This document shows positions 1 to 7,789 of a stretch of 64,000 bases of DNA, in pieces. Position numbers and translations under genes: made by a program. The notes beneath the pieces are model-generated. The model was not told the DNA's origin. It ran no database searches and saw only the letters and a list, made by a program, of their open reading frames with translations. The stretch spans positions 56,009 to 120,008 of the forward strand of contig JAVBYJ010000014.1 in the NCBI GenBank assembly GCA_030824075.1, given 5' to 3'. Every line of letters begins with the position of its first letter. The stretch's first letter is position 1. This DNA comes from Geothrix sp. (lineage in GTDB: Bacteria > Acidobacteriota > Holophagae > Holophagales > Holophagaceae).

Positions 1-369
1 GTAGACAGCTTTAAGCTCCTTTCTCACACGCTGCAATGCCTTCCGAAGCGGTGTGTATTCATTGCTTTTTTGCTGCACACCTTTGAATGCACCAGGACCC
101 AATTGGCGGTCGATGGCTTCTTCAGAGTGGTAACGCATCAGCAACAACTTACTCATTGAGCGGGTGAGAAGCAGAGGCAAGAGGAAGCCCTCCAGCAATA
201 GCTCCTCAAAGAGATTTCTAACGAGATTTGCGTTTTGCCCGTAGGCTTTGCGTGTATGCATTGACTGCATGTATTGCTCCTTGGAGTGGTAATCGAGAAT
301 CACCAGGAGCTTCACAGCCCACTGGTAATACTGTTTACCACCACGCTTTTCAGAAGCATTTCCACTCAT
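1..369 (-). CDS. Partial unknown protein (C-terminus outside window)
   Basis: An open frame of 123 codons runs leftward off the window from ATG 367-369. It begins MSGNASEKRGGKQYYQWAV and reads on without a stop to ...RKELKAVY at base 1. An in-frame TGA lies just upstream of the start, so the start is either this ATG or the GTG one codon before it. The visible part is soluble, basic and probably helical. I recognise no family. It points away from the non-coding region and the recombinase operon, so it belongs to a divergent transcription unit of the island. The AT-rich segment at 525-660 probably holds its promoter. Confidence 0.7.
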   Translation of the reverse strand, partial: MSGNASEKRGGKQYYQWAVKLLVILDYHSKEQYMQSMHTRKAYGQNANLVRNLFEELLLEGFLLPLLLTRSMSKLLLMRYHSEEAIDRQLGPGAFKGVQQKSNEYTPLRKALQRVRKELKAVY

Positions 370-528
370 CACCAGTCATGCGCTGCAATCGTCCTGCTCA
401 GTCGGTGAGCTATCTGGATGTCTGCTTGATGCTGATGAGGGCTAGGTTTCTACCTGTGTGGATGCGGCTCAACTACCCATCAATGGACCGTCAAGATTTC
501 ATCCCGCTTCCACTTGTGACCCTCACAG

Positions 529-602
529 GTTGTATATATAACGATAAATCGGATCAAACCGCATATTAATAATCATTCCATATGAAACGATGAATATACA
601 AC
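529..602. repeat. AT-rich inverted repeat
   Basis: GTTGTATAT (529-537) and its exact reverse complement ATATACAAC (594-602) bracket a 56-bp AT-rich spacer. This is the most AT-rich DNA of the island and lies between the leftward partial gene and the rightward non-coding/recombinase unit. It could be an operator, a promoter island or part of a replication origin. Only the repeat itself is directly visible. Confidence 0.45.
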
Positions 603-739
603 TCGCCAACTTCATTTAATATAATGATTGAGAGTGGTCATTTATAGATTTACCACCTCCCCTCATCTACCAATTCACTCATCAGCATCTTCCTGTATGC
701 GAGCAATGATGGTGCTGTAGCAGGTTTTGAAAGTTGATG

Positions 740-1970
740 GAGTGGATGACGAATGAATCGATTATTCAGCTTCTTCGCTCCTGCTATCGCCCGCTCAGAA
801 GTTGCTAATCGTCATGACTGGTATTTGTTGTCGCGACCATTGATATTCCGAAAGCTTTCGGGCTGTCATCCCGAAGGATGGCAGTTCGGAAGGTTGAGGA
901 ATATCAATGCAGTTCAAGGATGTTGCATATCGATGTTGGGATTGCTGCTGCGGATGATGGTTTGAAGGTTGTTCTGAAGCTGCTTCCTCGCTCCTGCTAA
1001 CGCCCGCTCGGTCGCCCAGGTGGTAAGAAGTGTTTGAGGTCGGATGTGTATGAGTCGATACACTTATACCCCCGAGAGGAGTTCCGCATCGTTTTGCTGC
1101 GCTAGGCGGTTAGCTGATACCTAGCTCAAAGCGGAGTCCTACGCCTTACCGGCGTCCAACGGTATCCCTGTGGTTAGCCTTCCGACACCCACAAGTCCCA
1201 GGTCTGGTTCCTGAGATCGTTTGTTCCTTGACTCTCCGAGGTCCCGATCAGGTGTTAGCCGCCGGGAGGGATGAGAAGTCCCCTCAGTTTGCTGCTGTCT
1301 CCTCAGCGTGCTGCCTCATTACCTATTACCACCGTCTCTTTTCACCTGGGAATCGCATGGACAACCAAGCTGCAAGGGCAGTGGGGTAGGCTCACTACTA
1401 TGTGCGTTCAAAGATAAGTCCAATCAATACAGCCATGGTCCCTGATGCCTGGAGCTTGCCCTCTACTTAGGTTTACCCCCGTTCCCCTTGGAGGTTCCGG
1501 CTGGTTGGGAAAGTGTGAATTTACATATTCCATGCTCGATGCCTTGAATTCGTCGGGTGGTCGGTGCCTCGTTTTCGCGGGCGGTAAATACCACGAGGTC
1601 GGAATCTAGCAACACTGCCCCCTCACCTCACCTTGTTCGATTGTGGGTAAGGCGAACCCCTGCCCCCATGCGGGTTTGCGGGCGAGGACATCCCTGACCA
1701 ATCCTGCCCGTCACCCCGGTTTACATCCGTGCGACTGAGATACTTGAAGTGTCTTCGACCTTGAGGGGTGGAGATGACTGAAGGGTGGTAATCCACCACA
1801 GGGGCTTCAGAAGGCTCCATGTAGGACTTCAGAAGAGAGAGGCAGGGGCAGCGGTCCATAGGGACTGCGGCGGTAGCTCTGTGCCTTGAGTGGGAAATGA
1901 GGTTGGAAAACAGGGCTGCATCCCCGTTACGGCGGGATCAACCAGTTACCAAGGGACCCCGCTGTGGTCA
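740..1970 (+). ncRNA. Candidate large structured non-coding RNA
   Basis: No credible coding frame exists between the partial gene and the serine recombinase. The region folds into many local helices. Examples are an 11-bp perfect stem (839-849/898-908) enclosing a 9-bp hairpin (863-871/876-884), plus stems at 1046-1051/1058-1063, 1083-1087/1131-1135, 1101-1106/1120-1125, 1141-1145/1151-1155, 1215-1219/1245-1249, 1567-1572/1593-1598, 1653-1659/1672-1678, 1784-1788/1793-1797 and 1851-1857/1862-1868. Three stems contain a G-U pair that forms only if the + strand is transcribed (66/81 within 800-900, 1654/1677 and 1853/1866). I recognise no known RNA family. The ends are approximate. It could instead be a replication or transfer origin. 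Confidence 0.35.
771..1009. repeat. Pair of 26-bp direct repeats (771-796 and 984-1009)
   Basis: The two copies match at 24 of 26 positions and share the core TCGCTCCTGCTA followed by CGCCCGCTC. Their starts are 213 bp apart. They bracket the strongest nested stem-loop of the non-coding region (839-908). Possible roles are recombination half-sites for one of the island recombinases, or repeated structural elements of an RNA. Confidence 0.6.
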
Positions 1971-1985
1971 GACAGGAGAGCATCA

Positions 1986-2756
1986 ATGAACGCAAAACGG
2001 ATCAGACAACACCTTCGAGCTATCGGTTACTGCCGTGTCAGCACCACGGATCAAGCCGACTTCGGCGTAAGCCTGGATGCTCAGACAGAGAAGATCCGTG
2101 GATGGTGCATCGCAAACACCTATGAGCTAGTGGAGGTCATGGTTGACCGTGGGCTCAGTGGTGGGCGTTGTGATAACAGACCCGCACTCCAGGAAGCTCT
2201 CAAGGCTGTTAGCCGTGGTGACTCTCTCGTGGTCTACAGCCTAAGCCGCCTTGCTCGTAGCACACGCGACACCCTCATGATTGCCGAATCACTGGAACGC
2301 AAAGGGGCGGATCTGGTGTCCCTCTCCGAGCGGATCGACACCACGAGCAGCACGGGAAAGATGGTCTTTCGGATGCTGGCAGTCCTGAGTGAGTTCGAGC
2401 GGGATGTCATCTCCGAACGAACCAGCATGGCGATGGCGCACATGAAGTCATCAGGCAGATACACGGGTGGATTCGAGCCATACGGCTTCCGCTGCGTGGA
2501 TGGCTTGCTACAGGCAGTGCCTGGGGAGATGGCGACCATGACCCTCATCCACCGGCTCAGGAAGGAAGGGGTATCCCTTCGCGCCATAGGCAAACGGCTA
2601 TCCGAAAGCGGCATCACCACGCGCACGGGGAAGCCGTTCCTGCCAGTTCAGATCGCCCGAATTCTAAAGGCAAACCCACCGGGCATGGATGCCGCCACGG
2701 AGAACGCAGAACGCCCCCAGGAGCCCTTTATGGCGCAAGGAGAAGCCCATGAGTGA
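1986..2756 (+). CDS. Serine recombinase (resolvase/invertase family)
   Basis: A 256-residue site-specific recombinase. The resolvase catalytic domain fills about residues 10-150, with the nucleophile Ser19 in GYCRVSTTDQ and the arginine-rich LSRLARSTRD motif near residue 90. The C-terminal 80 residues contain a helix-turn-helix region (SLRAIGKRLSESG...) like the recombinase DNA-binding domain of small serine recombinases. It is far shorter than large serine integrases. I chose ATG 1986 because AGGAGAG lies 5 nt upstream; the frame is open further left but without a ribosome site. The stop overlaps the next start by 8 nt, so translation is coupled to the TOPRIM protein. It likely resolves, inverts or moves island DNA; the target site is unknown. 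Confidence 0.88.
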   Translation: MNAKRIRQHLRAIGYCRVSTTDQADFGVSLDAQTEKIRGWCIANTYELVEVMVDRGLSGGRCDNRPALQEALKAVSRGDSLVVYSLSRLARSTRDTLMIAESLERKGADLVSLSERIDTTSSTGKMVFRMLAVLSEFERDVISERTSMAMAHMKSSGRYTGGFEPYGFRCVDGLLQAVPGEMATMTLIHRLRKEGVSLRAIGKRLSESGITTRTGKPFLPVQIARILKANPPGMDAATENAERPQEPFMAQGEAHE

Positions 2757-5535
2757 ACCCATCCAGGCATCGCCTATCTCACTTCATGCGGAGGGTCAGG
2801 ATCTGCTGCGCCAAGTGGTGGACTACTACCACCAGACCTTGAAGACCTCACCTGAAGCCCTGGACTATCTCAAGGCGCGGGGCATCCACCATCCGGAAGC
2901 CATTGAACGCTTCAAGCTGGGTTATGCCAATCGATCTCTTGGACTGACTTTGCCCGTCAAGCAACTCAAGGCGGGTGCTGAGATCAGAGGTCGGCTTGCT
3001 GCGGTTGGGCTTTACCGGGAATCAGGGCATGAGCATTTCAATGGCAGCCTTGTGATTCCCATCCTGGATGAAACCGGGGCAGTGGTTCAGGTATACGGGC
3101 GCAAGCTCTTGGACAACCTGCGCAAGGGCACTCCGTCGCATACCTATCTGCCGGGACCACATCGCGGGGTGTGGAACTTGGAAGCCCTCAAGGAATCGAA
3201 GGAAATCATCCTGGCGAAGTCTCTGATTGATGCCCTGACCTTCTGGTGTGCGGGGTATCGCAATGTCACCGCTGCCCATGGGGTGGCTGGACTCACTCAG
3301 GATCACCTGGAAGCCTTCAAGCGCTTTGGAACCCAGCGTGTTCTGATCGCCTTTGACTGGGATGAGGCAGGCGAGACTGCGGCTAATCGGATTGCAGAGC
3401 AGCTATCAGCACACGGTATAGCCAGCTACCGCATCCAATTCCCGAAAGGGATGGACGCGAATAGCTATGCCCTGAAGTCGCCATCGGCAGCTAAGGCACT
3501 CGGGCAACTCATCAGGCAGGCTGCCTGCATGGCTGACTGGCAAGCTCTTTCATCCAGCCAACCGCAGCCCTTGATGCCCCTTCATGGAGGCTCAATCGGC
3601 TCCTCTGCACCTTCTGACTGTCCTAAGACTGTTGAGCCATCTATGCCGCCCATGGAAGCCCATGCACCTTCTAAGCCCCTTGGAGCCTCAATGCCGACCT
3701 CGGCTCAGGTGGTTATACAAACGGTTAAACCGTCCTCTATACCGTCCGACAAACAATCGGTTATACATACGCCCCTCGATCCGGCTGCCTCTACCGTCCC
3801 AGGTGATGACCTCCCTCATGAGGTTCAAGGTCAGGACTTGATGATTTCGATGTCAGGTCGAACCTATCGCGTCCGTGGATGGCAGAAGCCTCTGAACCCC
3901 GAAACCCTGAAGGTCAACCTCATGGTCTCCAGGGGTGAACGGTTCCATGTCGATTCCCTGGACCTCTATCACGCCAAAGCCCGGACATCCTTCATCCGGC
4001 AGGCAGGCATGGAGCTTGGTGTCAGCGAAGACGCCTTGAAGTTGGACCTAGGGAAGGTGCTGCGGAAGGTGGAAGGGCTCCAATCCGAGTTGCTGGCTGA
4101 AGCCCTCAAGGTGAAGGACCCGCGCCCAACCCTTACCGAGGCAGAGCAGGTGGAAGCCATGGCGCTGCTGCAATCACCCGACCTCATGAAGCGCATCCTT
4201 CGGGACTTTGAAGCCCTTGGAACCGTGGGAGAGGAGTCGAACAAGCTCACGGGGTATCTGGCAGCCGTGTCCCGGCTCCTGGATCGTCCCTTGGCGCTGC
4301 TGATCCAGTCAGCCAGTGCTGCCGGGAAGTCCAGTTTGATGGATGCGGTCTTGGACTTCATGCCTGAGGAAGGCTTGATCCGGTATTCCGCCATGAGTGG
4401 GCAAAGCCTCTTCTACATGGGAGACCGGGACCTCAAGCATCGAATCCTTGCAATCGCAGAAGAGGAAGGCGCAAGACAAGCCAGCTATGCCCTCAAGCTG
4501 CTCCAGTCCGAAGGGCGGGTCACCATGGCGTCCACGGGTAAGCATCCGCAAACCGGAATGCTGGTGACGCATGACTACACGGTTGAAGGTCCCGTGATGC
4601 TCTTTCTCACCACCACAGCCATCGATCTGGATGAGGAGCTTCTGAACCGTTGCCTCGTTCTGACGGTCAATGAAAGCCGGGAACAGACCCGCGCCATTCA
4701 TGCCCTGCAACGCAGCCGGGAGACCCTAGAAGGCGTGCTTGCGAAGACCCGCAGGGATGGGCTCATTGCCCTCCATCGCAACGCACAGAGGCTGCTAGAG
4801 CCCTTGGCGGTCGTGAACCCTTATGCCGATCAACTCAGCTTCCAGGACCACCAAACCAGAAGCCGCCGTGACCATGTGAAGTATCTGACTCTGATCCGGT
4901 CCATCGCCTTGCTGCACCAGTTCCAACGGGAAGTCAGGACGGTTCCCCATCAGGGGGAGATGCTTCGATACATCGAGGTCACCCCCAAGGACATTGAGAT
5001 TGCCAATGAACTGGCTCAGGAAGTCCTTGGGCGCACGATGGATGAACTGCTGCCCCAAACCCGGAAGCTGCTGCTTCTGCTCCATGAGTGGATCAATGGC
5101 GAATGCTCACGGCTCAACATCCCCCAGGCTGATTTTCGCTTCACCCGTAGGCAGGTCAGGGAAGCCCTTGGATGGGGTGATACTCAGCTAAAGGTCCACC
5201 TGGGGCGGCTCACGGAGCTTGAATACCTCGTGGCTCACAGGGGCAAGCAAGGGCGGTCCTATGCCTATGAGCTTCTGTATCAGGGCGATGATGCCGAAGG
5301 TCGGGCGAAGGTGCTGGGGTTGATCGACTGCTCACGGCTTGAGCCTATGACGCACTCCACGGGGAACGGTCGGGGCATGGTCGGGGGTCGGTCGGTGGGT
5401 GGTCGGGCGGTGGTCATGGGTGACAAAGCCAGCACTGATGGGCATCTTCCTGGCTTTCCTGGGTTCGAGCAGGAAAACGGGCATCAGGGGGTGCCTGAAA
5501 CCGTCCCGTCCCAGTCATGCGAGGGGGGCTTATGA
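2749..5535 (+). CDS. TOPRIM primase-like/P-loop ATPase fusion of the island
   Basis: A 928-residue protein. About residues 20-135 resemble the DnaG catalytic-core N-terminal part, and 145-250 form a TOPRIM domain with the DxD-type acidic motif FDWDEAGETAA near residue 201. No CHC2 zinc finger precedes it. A low-complexity linker (about 270-360) leads to a P-loop region with SASAAGKSS near residue 520, and a winged-helix-like segment (RRQVREALGWGDTQLKVHL) lies near 795. The expected TOPRIM glutamate appears replaced: ILAKSLIDAL stands where an E-x-x-x-D pattern is usual. The start at ATG 2749 has AAGGAGAA just upstream. It probably primes or unwinds element DNA; helicase or primase activity is inferred from domains only. 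It overlaps both neighbours, consistent with one mRNA. Confidence 0.72.
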   Translation: MSEPIQASPISLHAEGQDLLRQVVDYYHQTLKTSPEALDYLKARGIHHPEAIERFKLGYANRSLGLTLPVKQLKAGAEIRGRLAAVGLYRESGHEHFNGSLVIPILDETGAVVQVYGRKLLDNLRKGTPSHTYLPGPHRGVWNLEALKESKEIILAKSLIDALTFWCAGYRNVTAAHGVAGLTQDHLEAFKRFGTQRVLIAFDWDEAGETAANRIAEQLSAHGIASYRIQFPKGMDANSYALKSPSAAKALGQLIRQAACMADWQALSSSQPQPLMPLHGGSIGSSAPSDCPKTVEPSMPPMEAHAPSKPLGASMPTSAQVVIQTVKPSSIPSDKQSVIHTPLDPAASTVPGDDLPHEVQGQDLMISMSGRTYRVRGWQKPLNPETLKVNLMVSRGERFHVDSLDLYHAKARTSFIRQAGMELGVSEDALKLDLGKVLRKVEGLQSELLAEALKVKDPRPTLTEAEQVEAMALLQSPDLMKRILRDFEALGTVGEESNKLTGYLAAVSRLLDRPLALLIQSASAAGKSSLMDAVLDFMPEEGLIRYSAMSGQSLFYMGDRDLKHRILAIAEEEGARQASYALKLLQSEGRVTMASTGKHPQTGMLVTHDYTVEGPVMLFLTTTAIDLDEELLNRCLVLTVNESREQTRAIHALQRSRETLEGVLAKTRRDGLIALHRNAQRLLEPLAVVNPYADQLSFQDHQTRSRRDHVKYLTLIRSIALLHQFQREVRTVPHQGEMLRYIEVTPKDIEIANELAQEVLGRTMDELLPQTRKLLLLLHEWINGECSRLNIPQADFRFTRRQVREALGWGDTQLKVHLGRLTELEYLVAHRGKQGRSYAYELLYQGDDAEGRAKVLGLIDCSRLEPMTHSTGNGRGMVGGRSVGGRAVVMGDKASTDGHLPGFPGFEQENGHQGVPETVPSQSCEGGL

Positions 5536-6575
5536 AGGCTCATGGAGGGCGCAAGGCTGTTCTGCCACCGATGGGGGGTGTGGATGATCCGGACAGCCTC
5601 TTCCAGCACATGCAGCGGTATCTGCTTAGCCTGGGCGTAAAGGGGCAATCTCAGCACACAGCGGCATCAAGCAAGGCAGCCCTGACCCGCTTCATCCGTT
5701 GGTGCGAGGAGAGAAGCCTTTTCAAACCAAGCGAGATTGACCGCCCAACGGTAGAGCGATTCCAGCAATCCCTCTTCTATCACCGTAAGAAGAACGGGGA
5801 ACCCCTCACGGCACGGAGCAGGCAGTTCCTTCTGATCCCCATTCGCCAATGGTTCAGTTGGCTTGTGAAGCAGGGGCATCTGCCGTTCAGCCCAGCGTCT
5901 GAGCTAGAGCTACCCAAGGTGCCCCGTAGGCTTCCGAAAGCCATCCTGTCATCGCAGGAGGCTGAAACCGTCCTGGCGGTGCCTGATGTGAATACAGCCG
6001 TGGGGCTGCGAGATCGAGCCATCCTGGAAACCCTCTACAGCACGGGTATTCGTAGAACGGAACTGACCCGGCTGTACATTCAGGATGTAGACCGGGACCG
6101 TGGAACTCTCATGATCCGTGAGGGCAAGGGGAAGAAGGATCGGATGATCCCCATCGGTGATAGGGCGCTTGCGTGGATCGCAGCCTATCGGGACCGCGCC
6201 CGTCCAGAGCTATTGGGAGACAAGCCCGATGATGGCGCGTTGTTCCTGAATAGCCTTGGAAACCCGCTCAGACCCTTCCATCTCACCATGCTGACCAAGA
6301 ACTACATCACCAAGTCAGGGATTGGGAAGGAAGGAGCCTGCCACCTGTTTAGGCATACCTGCGCCACGGTGCTGCTGGAAAACGGAATGGATACGCGCTA
6401 CATCCAGGCGATCCTCGGACATGCCAGCTTGGAATCCACGCAGATATACACGAGGGTGAGCATCAGGAAGCTGAAGGCGCTTCATACGGCAACGCATCCA
6501 GGGAGGATGCCGGAGGCTGGGAATCACGCCCTAGAAGGCAATCCCGAGCCCATGACGGAAGGAGAAGATGGCTGA
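5532..6575 (+). CDS. Tyrosine recombinase (XerC/XerD-like integrase)
   Basis: A 347-residue phage-integrase-family protein. An N-terminal SAM-like core-binding domain (about 20-110) is followed by the catalytic domain. The catalytic set is visible: Arg in STGIRRTEL (about 173), Lys in the GKGKKDR hairpin (about 200), H-x-x-R in CHLFRHTCAT (about 271-274), His in LGHASLE (about 296) and the Tyr nucleophile in TQIYTRV (about 305). The start ATG 5532 overlaps the TOPRIM stop in an ATGA junction, which indicates translational coupling. Finding it in the same operon as a serine recombinase is unusual. A likely role is integration/excision of the island or dimer resolution. Confidence 0.9.
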   Translation: MKAHGGRKAVLPPMGGVDDPDSLFQHMQRYLLSLGVKGQSQHTAASSKAALTRFIRWCEERSLFKPSEIDRPTVERFQQSLFYHRKKNGEPLTARSRQFLLIPIRQWFSWLVKQGHLPFSPASELELPKVPRRLPKAILSSQEAETVLAVPDVNTAVGLRDRAILETLYSTGIRRTELTRLYIQDVDRDRGTLMIREGKGKKDRMIPIGDRALAWIAAYRDRARPELLGDKPDDGALFLNSLGNPLRPFHLTMLTKNYITKSGIGKEGACHLFRHTCATVLLENGMDTRYIQAILGHASLESTQIYTRVSIRKLKALHTATHPGRMPEAGNHALEGNPEPMTEGEDG

Positions 6576-6616
6576 ATGGGCATGAATTTACCCCTGGACG
6601 ACCGTGAACCATGGTT

Positions 6617-6622
6617 TACACT
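6617..6622 (+). promoter_or_regulatory. Putative -10 element of a leaderless toxin mRNA
   Basis: TACACT ends 6 nt before the toxin ATG, and a weak -35-like TGGACG lies at 6595-6600. No ribosome site is present. The same geometry is seen before grpE and before the gene starting at 53131. Confidence 0.35.
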
Positions 6623-6628
6623 TGAGCC

Positions 6629-6919
6629 ATGAAGACGGTCCTTACCACCGAGGTCTTTGACGCCTGGTTTGCTGGACTCACCGACCCTCAAGCCAAGGCA
6701 CGAATCACCGCCCGAGTTCGCCGGGCTGAACAGGGCAACCTGGGGGATTGCGGTCCCGTTGGAGAGGGGGTGTCCGAGATGCGAATTCACTACGGTCCCG
6801 GCTATCGGGTCTACTTCATCCAGCAAGGGCTGGAAATCGTGATCCTTCTTGGTGGAGGCGACAAATCAACCCAGGGCAAGGACATCAAGTCTGCACTGGA
6901 GCTAGCAAGACAGATCTAG
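6629..6919 (+). CDS. HigB/RelE-type toxin of a toxin-antitoxin pair
   Basis: A 96-residue protein of the phage-derived Gp49-like/HigB addiction-killer family (RelE superfamily). The typical features are the N-terminal F-x-x-W-F-x-x-L pattern (VFDAWFAGL), the central basic helix (ITARVRRAEQGNLGD) and the strands G-V-S-E-M-R-I...GPGYRVYF ending in LLGGGDKSTQ. Such toxins are usually ribosome-dependent mRNA interferases. No Shine-Dalgarno precedes ATG 6629, but TACACT sits exactly at -12 to -7, which fits a leaderless transcript. The cognate antitoxin follows at 7049, separated by an unusual heptamer repeat. Toxin-first order is normal for this family. Confidence 0.85.
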   Translation: MKTVLTTEVFDAWFAGLTDPQAKARITARVRRAEQGNLGDCGPVGEGVSEMRIHYGPGYRVYFIQQGLEIVILLGGGDKSTQGKDIKSALELARQI

Positions 6920-6940
6920 AGAGCCGTTCCATCGGGTCTT

Positions 6941-7031
6941 GGTTACGGGTTACGGGTTACGAGTTACGAGTTACGAGTTACGAGTTACGGGTTACAGGTT
7001 ACGGGTTACGGGTTACAGGTTACGGGTTACA
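6941..7031. repeat. Tandem heptamer array, 13 units
   Basis: Thirteen uninterrupted 7-bp units run from 6941 to 7031. Every unit contains GTTAC; position 1 is G or A and position 7 is G or A (GGTTACG, AGTTACG, GGTTACA). The array sits between the toxin stop (6919) and the antitoxin start (7049). It is a simple-sequence tract prone to slipped-strand changes. Its length is a multiple of 7, so it could alter spacing or RNA structure between the two genes. Confidence 0.97.
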
Positions 7032-7048
7032 GGTAGAGGTAAATAGAT

Positions 7049-7633
7049 ATGGGTATCAAGCTGAACAAGTGGGACGCAGTAGACCACCTCAAAAGTGAGG
7101 AGGATATGAATCTCTACCTTGGAGCCTGCTTCGAGGAAGATCCTGGTGATGGGAGTCTGATCCGTGCGGCACTTGGTGACATTGCGCGTGCTCGGGGAAT
7201 GGCGCAGCTTGCACGCGACACCGGGCTGAGTCGTGAGGGTCTATATAAGGCGCTTTCACCTGAGGGAAACCCCGAATTCTCTACGGTCGTGAAGGTCATC
7301 AACGGTCTAGGGCTGAAGATGCAGGCAGCAAGTCTTAGTTCGGGTCAGGTCATAAGCAACCTCATTCCCCCAAAGGAGCCGAGAATGACGAAGAGCGCTA
7401 AACAATCCGGAGCGAAGGTCACCAATCAAGCCGCCAAGACTCTTTCCAATCCCAATGCCTCAGCGACTGCAAAGTCTCTTGCTGCCTCAGTCGTTGCTCA
7501 GGCGCACACGGGGAAGGAGACCGGGAAAGCAATGGAAACCAAGGCTTCCAAGGTGCTCCAGAGCGAGAAATTTAGTGATGCGACGAAATCTCTTGCTGGC
7601 TCTGTCCTGTCTCAGTCGAACAAGAAGCGATAG
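7049..7633 (+). CDS. HigA-type antitoxin with an extra C-terminal domain
   Basis: A 194-residue protein. Residues 1-95 match the HigA-like addiction-module antitoxin (DNA-binding prophage protein) family: N-terminal ...WDAVDHLKSEEDMNLYL, then a helix-turn-helix (MAQLARDTGLSREGLYKAL) and the typical NPEFSTVVKVINGLGLKM. These antitoxins neutralise the toxin and repress the operon. Family members usually stop near residue 100. Here a further 82 residues follow, rich in Ala, Ser and Lys with two A-K-S-L-A repeats. The extension starts at an in-frame ATG (7385) with its own strong AAAGGAG, so it may also, or only, be made as a separate small protein. The start at 7049 is preceded by AGGTAGAGG. Confidence 0.8.
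   Translation: MGIKLNKWDAVDHLKSEEDMNLYLGACFEEDPGDGSLIRAALGDIARARGMAQLARDTGLSREGLYKALSPEGNPEFSTVVKVINGLGLKMQAASLSSGQVISNLIPPKEPRMTKSAKQSGAKVTNQAAKTLSNPNASATAKSLAASVVAQAHTGKETGKAMETKASKVLQSEKFSDATKSLAGSVLSQSNKKR
7372..7387 (+). promoter_or_regulatory. Internal ribosome binding site and in-frame start in the antitoxin gene
   Basis: AAAGGAG (7372-7378) lies 6 nt before ATG 7385, which is in frame with the antitoxin (residue 113). Translation from here would give an 82-residue basic protein beginning MTKSAKQSG. The site is stronger than the one at the full-length start. Confidence 0.5.
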
Positions 7634-7789
7634 CTACTAGCGCCAATTCCGTTCAGGCATTCCTGCCATCTGAGCCCCAATGAGGGGAGATGGATGATGT
7701 GAGCAAACCCTTGGAAGGCGCACATCAGGGGGTCTCTTCGAAGGACCTCCATCTAGATCATTGAAAAACCATGCAGCGTCGATGAATCA

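Noticed and set aside
228..569. A + strand 113-residue frame near the left edge
   Set aside because: It overlaps the better-supported leftward partial gene, has no ribosome site, and gives Cys/His/Pro-rich low-quality sequence.
980..1015. Similarity of GCTTCCTCGCTC...GCTCGGTCG to the ColE1 plasmid ori flank
   Set aside because: The match is short and broken in the middle; the first copy of the repeat lacks the extension. Treated as chance.
600..1985. Group I or group II intron as the explanation for the structured region
   Set aside because: I could not find a convincing domain V hairpin, a GUGYG-type 5' end, or the paired P7 core; AAGATAAGTCC near 1411 resembles a P7 strand but lacks a matching partner.
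6941..7031. CRISPR array
   Set aside because: The units are 7 bp, contiguous and without spacers, and no cas genes are present.
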